From Bacillota bacterium (lineage in GTDB: Bacteria; Bacillota; Clostridia; Acetivibrionales; DSM-2933), in assembly GCA_030705945.1 (NCBI GenBank), contig JAUZPS010000079.1:1-12534 (forward strand): a stretch of 12,534 nucleotides of DNA. The letters are read 5' to 3'. Of this stretch, positions 5,263-12,534 are shown piece after piece. Position 1 is the stretch's first letter; every line of letters begins with the position of its first letter. Below the pieces are notes generated by a model. That model saw only the letters and a program-made list of their open reading frames with translations, had not been told where the DNA came from and did no database searches. The translations under genes and the position numbers were made by a program.

Positions 5263-7971
5263 ATGAATAGAAATAGATTTTTAGTGTTTTTTATAATATG
5301 CTGTATGACATTAACTTTAACATACATACCGGGCTTATCATTTGCGTCTGATGCTGCAACAGGAACTATAACAGGATATATAGCTCCTGATTTTTCATCT
5401 GCTTCAATGCCAAAATCAGCATTCAAAGTAGATATATCAGGTCTTACAGCAAATACTAACGCTCAAGGATATTTTGAACTGAAAAATATACCCGCAAGCT
5501 CTTATACAATAAAAATAAGTAAACAAGGTTATTTGCAAAGAGAAATAAAAAATGTTGTTGTAAAAGGAAATGATAATGTTCAGATTGGATCACAAAGCTC
5601 GCCGGTTTTAATGTGGATAGGCGATTTTGGCGCCCAGGACGGTGTTGTAAATATTTCTGATGTTATTATGTTTGCAAAATACTTCGGCGGCGTATTCGGA
5701 AGCTCAAATTACGATGAAATTTATGATCTAAATAAAGATAATTCTATAAATATGTCGGATGTTTTGATAATAGCAAAATATTTCGGAAAATCATCAAACG
5801 ATTACCCAGAGGTTGATATAGTTTATTCTTCTCCAGACCCTCAAACAACGCCAACTCCAACAGCAAGTGTATCACCAATCGGTCAGCCTGATTTTTCATT
5901 GATCGGTTTTGCTTCGTTAGAAGGCGGAACAACTGGAGGCGCAGGAGGCAGCGAGGTAACAGCGTCAAGCGCGGCAGAACTTACTACTATTATGAGTCAG
6001 AAAAAGAAGGATACTACGCCGCTTATCATAAAAATTACAGGTAAGATTACAGGTTCAGGAGCTATTGCAGTAAAGTCTGTTAAGAACCTTTCAATTATCG
6101 GTGTTGGAGATAAAGCGGAGCTTGAAGGTGTAGGCCTTAATATTCAAAGTTCAAGCAACGTTATTGTAAGAAACTTAAAGATTCATCATACTCTGGCTCC
6201 GACTGACTGTATTGGCATTGATACCAGCGATCATGTTTGGGTTGACCACTGTGAACTCTTCAATATGATTGGCGATTGCAACGGAGACGGCAAAATAGAT
6301 ACAGAAGGAGATATTTCGGGTGGAGATGTTGACTGGTATGACGGCCTTCTCGATTGCAAAAATAACAGCGCGTACATAACAGTTTCATGGAACTATTTTC
6401 ATGATTCATTCAAAACAAGCCTTATAGGTTCCTCCGACAGTGACAACTACGATAGGAAAATGACTTATCATCATAATATATTCCAGAATTGTGATGAGCG
6501 TCAGCCAAGTTATAGATTCGGCACAGGGCATTTGTTTAATAACTATTATGTAGATATATGGGGAAGCAGTATCAATTCCAGAATGGGCGCAAAACTTAAA
6601 ATTGAAAATAATTGTTTTGAAAACGTTGGTTCTGGGGAGATAGAACCAGTACTCGGTTTTGCAGAGGGCCCTATAGGCGCATACTACAGTAAGGAAAAGG
6701 GCTTCTGGGATGTAAAGGACAATAAATATGTCAATTGTAAGGGAAATCAACCAACAGAATCAACCTGCAGCTTTACGCCTCCTTATGACTATTCAAAGGC
6801 AATTGATCCCGTTGATAATGTAAAGGCGCTGGTAACAAAATACGCAGGAGTTGGTAAAATAGATGTTTCAGCTCCATCACAGACTCCTTCGACTATAGTT
6901 CCTACAAGTACGCCTACCGCAACCATTAAGCCTAGCTCAACAATTACACCTACAGCTACAGTTACTGCTACGCCGACAATTATAAATAATACTCCATCTG
7001 CTACAATCCCTGGCAATGCAGTAAAAGACTACGATTCTTTAATGGCTGCTATCAGTGCTGCAAAACCCGGAGATACTGTTCTTATAGGAGCATCAATCAG
7101 GATGAAGACAAGAATTTTACTTGATAAAAGCGGTGTAACGCTGGCTGCGGCCCCTGGAATTACACCTGTTCTTGATTTTGATGATCTTCCGCTAATGACT
7201 GAAACCTTTGACTCATGTGGAATTGTAATTGATGGCGATAATTATACAATAAACGGCCTCATTGTTGAAAAGGCAGGAAAGCAGGGGATAGTTGTCCATG
7301 GCAGTGGCAACACAATTAAAAATTGTATTTCCCGTTATAATGAAGATACAGGAATTCAGGTCTCAGGAACAACTGGAAGTACCGGCCCTAAATTTATGCC
7401 AAAGAACAATACGGTAATCAACTGCTATTCATACAGAAATTGCGATACATTAAGAGAGGGCGGCAATGCGGACTGTTTTGCATGTAAAAAGACCGATCCC
7501 GGACCAAATAACAATTTTATTGACTGCGCAGGTTGGGAATCTTCTGATGATGGCTGGGATTATTTTGACAATCAGAACGACTCAACTCTCACAAACTGTA
7601 TGACATGGAATAACGGCGACGATACGGTTATTCCATTTGAAGGCAATGGAAACGGATTTAAGCTCGGTTCATCGGGATGTACTGGACCAAGAACTCTTAA
7701 GAATTGTATTGCGTTTGATATCCAGCATGGATCAGCTAAAGCTTTTGATGAAAACAACGGATTCGGTACAGGTATTCTTACGGATTGTATTGCATTTAAC
7801 AGTTCAAAGGATTATAAGCTCACAGGGAAGACAATGACAAATTGTCTTGGAAATACTAATACTCCTGCAAACGTACAGTCAGAAATACGTCAAAAGGCTC
7901 AGGAGATAGTTGCAACCTGCAATGCAAATAAGATACCTGATCCGGTAAGATTCAGCTTCTTTAAATATTGA
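5263..7971 (+). CDS. Bifunctional pectate lyase PL1-PL9 with N-terminal X module and dockerin
   Basis: A secreted 902-residue enzyme with two pectate lyase catalytic domains. Order: signal peptide to about 28; X module 34-118; type II-like dockerin 119-178; short T/P linker; PL1 about 207-535; T/P linker 538-583; PL9 about 588-902. In PL1, WVDHC (D328) and DGLLD (D360, D364) are the Ca ligands, K384 in HDSFKTSLIG, and R413/R418 in ERQPSYRFG match the catalytic RxPxxR of PelC-type lyases. In PL9, D737, D762/D763/D766 in SDDGWDYF and Lys800 in GNGNGFKLG are intact, although the residue after D737 is Cys where the sister enzyme has Gly. An EF-hand-like loop (338-350) is inserted in PL1 just before the Ca site. 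The start has AGGAGG at 8-nt spacing. The GH28 gene follows after 130 nt with no classical terminator, so cotranscription is likely. Confidence 0.93.
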   Translation: MNRNRFLVFFIICCMTLTLTYIPGLSFASDAATGTITGYIAPDFSSASMPKSAFKVDISGLTANTNAQGYFELKNIPASSYTIKISKQGYLQREIKNVVVKGNDNVQIGSQSSPVLMWIGDFGAQDGVVNISDVIMFAKYFGGVFGSSNYDEIYDLNKDNSINMSDVLIIAKYFGKSSNDYPEVDIVYSSPDPQTTPTPTASVSPIGQPDFSLIGFASLEGGTTGGAGGSEVTASSAAELTTIMSQKKKDTTPLIIKITGKITGSGAIAVKSVKNLSIIGVGDKAELEGVGLNIQSSSNVIVRNLKIHHTLAPTDCIGIDTSDHVWVDHCELFNMIGDCNGDGKIDTEGDISGGDVDWYDGLLDCKNNSAYITVSWNYFHDSFKTSLIGSSDSDNYDRKMTYHHNIFQNCDERQPSYRFGTGHLFNNYYVDIWGSSINSRMGAKLKIENNCFENVGSGEIEPVLGFAEGPIGAYYSKEKGFWDVKDNKYVNCKGNQPTESTCSFTPPYDYSKAIDPVDNVKALVTKYAGVGKIDVSAPSQTPSTIVPTSTPTATIKPSSTITPTATVTATPTIINNTPSATIPGNAVKDYDSLMAAISAAKPGDTVLIGASIRMKTRILLDKSGVTLAAAPGITPVLDFDDLPLMTETFDSCGIVIDGDNYTINGLIVEKAGKQGIVVHGSGNTIKNCISRYNEDTGIQVSGTTGSTGPKFMPKNNTVINCYSYRNCDTLREGGNADCFACKKTDPGPNNNFIDCAGWESSDDGWDYFDNQNDSTLTNCMTWNNGDDTVIPFEGNGNGFKLGSSGCTGPRTLKNCIAFDIQHGSAKAFDENNGFGTGILTDCIAFNSSKDYKLTGKTMTNCLGNTNTPANVQSEIRQKAQEIVATCNANKIPDPVRFSFFKY

Positions 7972-7993
7972 TATTATAATATTATAATAGATA

Positions 7994-8069
7994 ATTAATC
8001 TTTTACATTTAACAGGGCAAAATAACGATAAAGCGTTAGTTATTTTGCCCTGTTAAATGTAAGATTAAT
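7994..8069 (-). repeat. Palindromic intergenic element, copy B (near-perfect hairpin, inverted)
   Basis: Two 31-bp arms are exact inverted repeats apart from a 2-nt TT bulge in the left arm, around a 12-nt loop (GATAAAGCGTTA); each arm contains ACATTTAACAGGGCAAAATA. The position of the extra TT shows the copy is inverted relative to A and C. It fills the gap between the PL1-PL9 and GH28 genes, 22 nt after one stop and 32 nt before the next start. No T tract follows, so it is not a standard intrinsic terminator, but in RNA it would form a very stable hairpin. Confidence 0.9.
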
Positions 8070-8101
8070 AATGGTTTAATTTTAGAAATGGGGTTTGTAA
8101 A

Positions 8102-10405
8102 ATGAATAAAGCCAAGAAGTTAGCAAGGTTTACCATGCTGATGATATTAATTTTTAGTATGATTTCTCCATTTATATTGACTCAAAATGTTAGCGCTGTT
8201 AACATTCTTCCTCCACAAAAACTAAGGGCGCCGGTTTTAGGATATTCGGACACAAGTATTACTCTTATATGGGACAAGCCTGAAGTTTACTCAAATGTGA
8301 CAGGATATAATATTTATAAAAGTGGACAATTGGTAGGCAGCACAACTAATCTGAGTTATGCAGTAAACAATTTATCCCCTAACACTTCATACAGCTTTAC
8401 AGTACGTTCAAAAGACACCGCTAATAATGAGTCCGCAGACAGTAATACAGTTGTTTTCTCAACGAGCCCAACTCCTAAAGTATATGATATAAGGGACTTT
8501 GGCGCAGTCGGAAATGGTTCTTCTCTTAATACCGCATCCATACAGAAAGCAATTGATTCATGCTCTGCAGGAGGAAAGGTACTGGTTCCATCAGGAACTT
8601 ATAAAAGCGGGGCCATTTTTCTGAAAAGCAATATTACTCTTCAGATTGACGGAGTCCTTCTAGGAAGCGATGATCCAAGTGATTATCCTTTTACAAGCAT
8701 GAGGTTTCCGTATTATAAGACAAAAAATTATATGGGACTGATCAATGCTTATACGGACAATTACGGAAGCATTACCAATGTAAAGATTTGCGGTTCTGGT
8801 ACTGTAAACGGGGGAACCTTAAAAAGCAGTTCGGATACATTGACGGTTCTCGGAACAGCTGAACAGTCGGGAAAAGATGAGAACGCCCGTGGCGACATGA
8901 TTAATATAAAAGGTGTTACGAATCTCAATTTAAGCGGTTTAAAGCTTATAAACCCTGCAATGCATACGATATTTATAAGTTACTGCAAGAATATTACTGT
9001 AGATGGAATTCAGGCTTCTACTTATGATATTCATAATGCTGATGGGATAGACCTTGCTGTCAGTGATAACACAAACATATTCAACTGCGTATTCGATACG
9101 GGAGACGACTGCATTAATTTAAATGCGGGATGTGGAGCGGAAGGCGAGAAGGAAGGCATACCAGACAGCAATATAAGGCTGTTCAACTGCTTGACTAAGC
9201 GTGGACATGGCGGGGTAGTATTCGGAAGCTTCACTGCGGCATGGATCAAAAATGCGCTTGTTGAAGACTGTGTATTTGATGGAACCGACATAGGCCTTCG
9301 CTTCAAAACCTGCAGGGACAATGGCGGAGGAGCTGAATATGTCACAGCGAGGGATATTAAAATGAGCAATATTGTTAAAAATGCAATTCTCTTTGACAGC
9401 AATTATACCGGGGCTTATTCAGAAGCATCAGTCGCCGGACAGTTCAGACATATTACGATTAACAATATAACTTGTGAAGGCAGTAAGGATTACGGGATTT
9501 ATATATGCGGTCTTTCAGATATGTGCCACAGCGACATAAACATGAGCAATATAACGCTAAAGAATACTAAAGGGGCGTCCATTCAATATTTTAAGGACAG
9601 TACCTTAGATACGGTTACATTTATTAACAGCGGCTCAGATCCTTGGAAAATATCAAATTCTACAAATATAAATTGTATTAACTGTTCACCTTCTCCGTCC
9701 GGATTTGTAACGCCAATAACAAGTCCCACGCAGACTCCTACTCAAAAGCCAAGCATAACTAAGACCCCGACTTCAACACCAACCGTAACACCAACCGTAA
9801 CAGCAACTGCAACGCCTACTAATAAGCCAACTTATATACCAACTAATACTTCTATATCAACGCCAACAAAAGCAATTAGTCCAACACCGAAACCTACTTC
9901 AAGCGCTACAGCTTCTTCTTTTAAGGTTACAGGATACGTAAAACCTGATTTTGTTAAAACTGGAGGCTCTCAAGGAAGAATTTTGGCAAATTTCAAGGTT
10001 GAACTAGATGGAACAGACAAGTTTGCGCTTACAGACGAAAAAGGATATTTCCAATTAGATGATATAACAAGAGGGGATTATAGACTCAAGATATCAAAGG
10101 GTGGTTTTCTTTGCAGAGTAATTGGAGATATTAGCGTCGAAGGTAATCTGCAAATATCATCCAGCAGCTCGCCAATCGATATGTGGGCAGGGGATATGCC
10201 AATAAGAGGAAGCACGGACGATGTCATAAACATGGCTGATGTTATTGAGATAGCAACTGCGTTCAACAGTGTTTCAGGTGATGGAAAATACAACTCCGCT
10301 CTGGATGTAAACGGGGATAACTCAATAAACATGTCGGATCTGATGATAATAGCTTTGAACTTCAACAAAACTTCCAGTAACTATCCAGAGTTCAAAGTAA
10401 TGTAA
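8102..10405 (+). CDS. GH28 polygalacturonase with Fn3 domain and C-terminal X module-dockerin
   Basis: A secreted 767-residue hydrolase expected to cleave alpha-1,4-galacturonan. Order: signal peptide to about 32 (NVSA cleavage); fibronectin type III domain about 36-122 (NVTGYNIYK, LSPNTSYSFTV); GH28 beta-helix about 126-530; T/P linker about 533-605; X module about 607-694; dockerin about 695-760. GH28 signatures are complete: NADGID (D314), GDDCIN (D335, D336), RGHGG (H369) and RFK (R400, K402). The Fn3-GH28 arrangement resembles exo-acting polygalacturonases, but exo versus endo mode cannot be settled here. The dockerin has a canonical second loop DVNGDNSINMSD and a first loop extended by 4 residues. 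The dyad is C-terminal, unlike in the two lyases. The ribosome binding site is weak (GGGG 8 nt upstream), which fits translation following the upstream gene. A terminator follows. Confidence 0.93.
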   Translation: MNKAKKLARFTMLMILIFSMISPFILTQNVSAVNILPPQKLRAPVLGYSDTSITLIWDKPEVYSNVTGYNIYKSGQLVGSTTNLSYAVNNLSPNTSYSFTVRSKDTANNESADSNTVVFSTSPTPKVYDIRDFGAVGNGSSLNTASIQKAIDSCSAGGKVLVPSGTYKSGAIFLKSNITLQIDGVLLGSDDPSDYPFTSMRFPYYKTKNYMGLINAYTDNYGSITNVKICGSGTVNGGTLKSSSDTLTVLGTAEQSGKDENARGDMINIKGVTNLNLSGLKLINPAMHTIFISYCKNITVDGIQASTYDIHNADGIDLAVSDNTNIFNCVFDTGDDCINLNAGCGAEGEKEGIPDSNIRLFNCLTKRGHGGVVFGSFTAAWIKNALVEDCVFDGTDIGLRFKTCRDNGGGAEYVTARDIKMSNIVKNAILFDSNYTGAYSEASVAGQFRHITINNITCEGSKDYGIYICGLSDMCHSDINMSNITLKNTKGASIQYFKDSTLDTVTFINSGSDPWKISNSTNINCINCSPSPSGFVTPITSPTQTPTQKPSITKTPTSTPTVTPTVTATATPTNKPTYIPTNTSISTPTKAISPTPKPTSSATASSFKVTGYVKPDFVKTGGSQGRILANFKVELDGTDKFALTDEKGYFQLDDITRGDYRLKISKGGFLCRVIGDISVEGNLQISSSSSPIDMWAGDMPIRGSTDDVINMADVIEIATAFNSVSGDGKYNSALDVNGDNSINMSDLMIIALNFNKTSSNYPEFKVM

Positions 10406-10443
10406 TGGTTTTAAGTGGGAAAGTAAGTTTATTTAAATTTTTA

Positions 10444-10480
10444 AAGGCAGATCAATTAAACTCTTGATCTGCCTTCTTTT
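10444..10480 (+). terminator. Intrinsic terminator after the GH28 gene
   Basis: AAGGCAGATCAA (10444-10455) pairs perfectly over 12 bp with TTGATCTGCCTT (10464-10475) around an 8-nt loop, followed by CTTTT. It lies 38 nt after the polygalacturonase stop codon and closes the pectinase block. Confidence 0.88.
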
Positions 10481-10719
10481 CTGTAGATAACCAACTCTAA
10501 AATTATAAAAAACTTTACAGTTCGATATCCATAACACCGTCAGATATTAAGCAGGCTAAATGTAAATATAGGAAATATTAAAGAATATTTTACGCTGATT
10601 ATGAAATTATATAATATAATGGCTTTTTTATTATACGATTTGGTCAGAAAGGCGGCTGTAAAACTGCCATATTAAAACATAAGTTTATAATAAATCCATT
10701 ACATTTCGGGAGGACAACT
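10481..10719 (+). promoter_or_regulatory. Upstream region of the purine permease gene
   Basis: AT-rich and gene-free. Overlapping TATAAT boxes at 10610-10615 and 10615-10620 are the best -10 candidates, but no hexamer at 17 bp resembles TTGACA; TTTACG at 10589-10594 is 15 bp from the first. GGGAGG at 10708-10713 is a good ribosome binding site 6 nt before the permease ATG. I looked for a purine riboswitch and did not find its conserved core. Confidence 0.4.
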
Positions 10720-12126
10720 ATGAATTTTTTGTATAATTACTTTAAGCTTAAGGAGAATAATACAAGCATAAAAACGGAAATTATTGCGGGATTTACGACG
10801 TTTATCACCATGGCGTACATAATCTTTGTAAATCCAAGCATTCTGAAAATGGCAGGTATGAACACAGCCGGAGCATTGGGGGACAACGCAAAAAATTTTA
10901 CGGCGTTTAATGATCCGGTGGTTGGAGCGGTACTAGTTGCTACCTGCTTATCAGCCGCCATAGGAACTTTGCTCATGGGGCTTCTGGCGAACTACCCTTT
11001 TGCTCAAGCTCCTGGGATGGGGCTTAACGCGTTTTTTACGTTTACTGTCGTAATTGGAATGGGATACAACTGGCATCAGGCATTAGCGGCTGTTTTTATT
11101 TCAGGGGTGGTTTTTATTCTTATTACTCTTACCAAACTGAGGGAAATGATTGTAGATGCCATACCTCTTACTTTGAAACATGCTGTTAGCGGAGGAATAG
11201 GACTATTTATTGCTCTTATCGGGTTTAAAAACGCTGGAATTGTTGGATCAAACCCGGATACAATAATCGCTTTCGGTAACCTTACTAAGCCTACAACTTT
11301 ATTAGCTCTATTCGGACTGATTTTAACAGGCGTTTTAATGACTAAGAGGGTAAAAGGCTCAATGATTATAGGGATATTGGCGACAACAGTAATCGGTATG
11401 ATTCTAAAAATAGTAACTATACCCAAAGGGTTTACTTTTATATCTGCTCCTCCAAGTTTATCTCCTACATTCTGGAACTTTGATTTTGCCGGGCTGCTGA
11501 AAATTAATGGTAGTGGAGCTTTTGCGGCATTTACAAGCATTCTTGCCGTTATATTATCCTTTACCCTCGTTGATCTCTTTGATACTATAGGAACACTGGT
11601 TGGAACCGGAAACAAAGCGGGAATGCTTGATAAAAACGGAAAGCTTCCAAGGATTAATAAGGCGCTGCTTTGTGATTCAATTGCAACAACTGCGGGGTCA
11701 ATCTTTGGAACATCCACGGTCGTTACCTATGTGGAAAGCTCATCAGGCGTGATGGAAGGAGGAAGAACAGGGTTAACCTCAGTTGTGACTTCGGCATTTT
11801 TTATACTAGCCCTGTTTTTCTCGCCAGTTGCGGGTTTGGTTCCATCTGAGGCGACAGCGCCGGCTTTAATAATTGTTGGAGTCCTTATGATGGGAGCTTT
11901 GAAGCAGATTGACTTTGATGATTTTTCTGAAGCGTTGCCTGCATTCCTGACTGTTGTAATGATGCCATTTACGTTTAGTATAGCTAATGGAATTGCGGCC
12001 GGCCTCATCGTTTATCCAATAGTTAAAATTGCGGCGGGTAAAATCAAGGGTACTCACCCATTGGTATATATTCTGGCGCTGCTATTTATCCTAAGGTTTG
12101 TGGGCATGGCGAAGTATGGTCTTTAA
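10720..12126 (+). CDS. NCS2-family purine (adenine/guanine/hypoxanthine) permease, AzgA/PbuG-like
   Basis: A 468-residue, very hydrophobic membrane protein with about 12-14 transmembrane segments, the normal length for the AzgA branch of NCS2 transporters. These take up purine bases with protons across the cytoplasmic membrane. Family motifs are clear: an N-terminal TEIIAGFTTFITMAYIIFVNPSIL segment (about 19-42), QAPGMGLNAFFTF (about 92-104), LVDLFDTIGTLVGTGNKAG (about 282-300), and the signature TYVESSSGVMEGGRTGLTS (about 338-356), whose conserved acidic and Gly residues line the substrate site in this family. The exact base transported cannot be read from sequence. The start is fixed by GGGAGG 6 nt upstream. 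It is isolated from the pectinase block by a terminator and has its own upstream region, so a functional link with its neighbours is not indicated. No clear terminator follows directly. Confidence 0.93.
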   Translation: MNFLYNYFKLKENNTSIKTEIIAGFTTFITMAYIIFVNPSILKMAGMNTAGALGDNAKNFTAFNDPVVGAVLVATCLSAAIGTLLMGLLANYPFAQAPGMGLNAFFTFTVVIGMGYNWHQALAAVFISGVVFILITLTKLREMIVDAIPLTLKHAVSGGIGLFIALIGFKNAGIVGSNPDTIIAFGNLTKPTTLLALFGLILTGVLMTKRVKGSMIIGILATTVIGMILKIVTIPKGFTFISAPPSLSPTFWNFDFAGLLKINGSGAFAAFTSILAVILSFTLVDLFDTIGTLVGTGNKAGMLDKNGKLPRINKALLCDSIATTAGSIFGTSTVVTYVESSSGVMEGGRTGLTSVVTSAFFILALFFSPVAGLVPSEATAPALIIVGVLMMGALKQIDFDDFSEALPAFLTVVMMPFTFSIANGIAAGLIVYPIVKIAAGKIKGTHPLVYILALLFILRFVGMAKYGL

Positions 12127-12277
12127 GTTTATAAAGTTAGTTTTCTATATATTTCGTGATAAACATTTTACATTTGGTTATCTGTATTTGAAAGAATCAA
12201 GACAATTTTATTAATTTTAGCGAGGTTATTCTCAATATTAATATTCCAATCATTAAACCCATGTTATAATTATATAA

Positions 12278-12349
12278 GGGAGTTTCAAAAAATTCCTTGT
12301 TCAAGTTTTGTATGATGAAAACCCATTATATCAAATTTTTGAAACTCCC
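12278..12349. repeat. 72-bp element with 14-bp perfect terminal inverted repeats (MITE-like)
   Basis: GGGAGTTTCAAAAA at 12278-12291 is exactly complementary to TTTTTGAAACTCCC at 12336-12349, with 44 bp between. The size and GGG/CCC ends look like a small non-autonomous transposable element or a solo pair of transposon ends. There is no obvious target-site duplication (TATAA on the left, AGTTG on the right) and no transposase in the window. A regulatory hairpin is an alternative. Confidence 0.65.
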
Positions 12350-12393
12350 AGTTGACCAGTTTATTTTTTGATACTACCTATATAAAAAGCACT

Positions 12394-12470
12394 ATTAATC
12401 TTACATTTGACGGAGTAAAATAACGAACGCTTTAACGTTATTTTGCGATAGGCAAATGTAAAAGATTAAT
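12394..12470 (+). repeat. Palindromic intergenic element, copy C
   Basis: A 77-bp element starting ATTAATCTTACATTTG and ending CAAATGTAAAAGATTAAT, same orientation as copy A. The outer 16-bp arms (apart from the extra AA in the right arm) and the inner AAAATAACG/CGTTATTTT pair perfectly; the middle of the arms does not. It is flanked by a further perfect 13-bp inverted repeat, TATATAAAAAGCA (12379-12391) and TGCTTTTTATATA (12471-12483), so the whole palindrome spans about 105 bp. Confidence 0.85.
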
Positions 12471-12534
12471 TGCTTTTTATATAAATGGATAAATTTTTAT
12501 AATATAATATAGTTATATATATAAAAGGTATGCT

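Larger units (their letters stand above)
12127..12534. other. Gene-free, repeat-rich tail of the window
   Basis: No convincing coding frame in about 400 bases. It holds the 72-bp inverted-repeat element (12278-12349) and copy C of the palindromic element (12394-12470). Short TATAAT-like runs occur at about 12264 and near 12500, the latter possibly promoting a gene beyond the right edge. A short stretch TTTTACATTTGG near 12165-12176 resembles one end of the palindromic element but is too short to call a remnant. Confidence 0.6.

Noticed and set aside
7994..8069. Copy B as a classical Rho-independent terminator
   Set aside because: The stem is excellent but no T tract follows it on either strand, and the next gene starts 32 nt later.
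10481..10719. Purine riboswitch upstream of the purine permease
   Set aside because: The gene type makes one plausible, but the conserved three-way-junction core and loop sequences of the purine aptamer are not present on the plus strand.
11076..11717. 213-codon open frame on the minus strand inside the permease gene
   Set aside because: It is antisense to a strongly recognisable NCS2 permease, has no recognisable domain, and reflects codon bias of the real gene.
10720..12126. Purine permease as part of the pectinase or peptide system
   Set aside because: A strong terminator and separate upstream region divide it from the pectinases, and no purine-related gene is nearby.
5108..12470. The three palindromic copies as a CRISPR array
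   Set aside because: They are kilobases apart, in mixed orientation, with no regular spacers and no cas genes.
1..12534. tRNA, rRNA or other structured RNA genes
   Set aside because: No cloverleaf, rRNA-like stretch or known riboswitch core was recognised on either strand.

Overview
The window looks like chromosome from a low-GC, anaerobic, cellulosome-forming clostridium (Acetivibrio / Pseudobacteroides / Ruminiclostridium type). The grounds are AT-rich intergenic DNA, strong AGGAGG-type ribosome binding sites, T/P-rich linkers, and three secreted pectin-degrading enzymes that each carry an X module plus a type II-like dockerin. The genus is inferred from module style; no species marker is present.

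Left part (1-2521, minus strand): a small-peptide or sulfur-chemistry locus read leftwards off the window. Its order is a SARP/BTAD-family transcriptional activator, then a NifS/IscS-type cysteine desulfurase with an unusual CxxC tail, then (8-nt overlap) the first 69 codons of a cytoplasmic subtilisin-family peptidase. The peptidase start has the DGPV and HGT motifs reminiscent of cyanobactin PatA/PatG proteases. Upstream of the desulfurase are three 7-bp direct repeats at an exact 11-bp period, ending 8 bp before a -10 box. That is the textbook geometry of a SARP operator, and it ties the regulator to the two downstream genes. I infer a ribosomally made peptide or other sulfur-containing product cluster continuing beyond base 1.

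Middle part (2765-10405, plus strand): a pectinolytic block. It encodes a PL9 pectate lyase, then a bifunctional PL1-PL9 pectate lyase, then an Fn3-GH28 polygalacturonase. All three have signal peptides and an X-dockerin dyad: N-terminal in the two lyases, C-terminal in the polygalacturonase. Together they would cut homogalacturonan by beta-elimination and hydrolysis while docked to a scaffoldin. Intrinsic terminators follow the PL9 gene and the GH28 gene, so PL1-PL9 and GH28 are probably cotranscribed.

Right part (10720-12534): an NCS2-family (AzgA/PbuG-like) purine permease, then about 400 bases of gene-free DNA rich in repeats.

A 76-77-bp palindromic element occurs three times in intergenic DNA (5108, 7994, 12394), the middle copy inverted relative to the others. 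A different 72-bp element with 14-bp perfect terminal inverted repeats lies at 12278-12349. Neither is explained by the genes. The strongest candidates for something new are the SARP - desulfurase - PatA-like protease locus with its readable operator, and the dispersed palindromic element.
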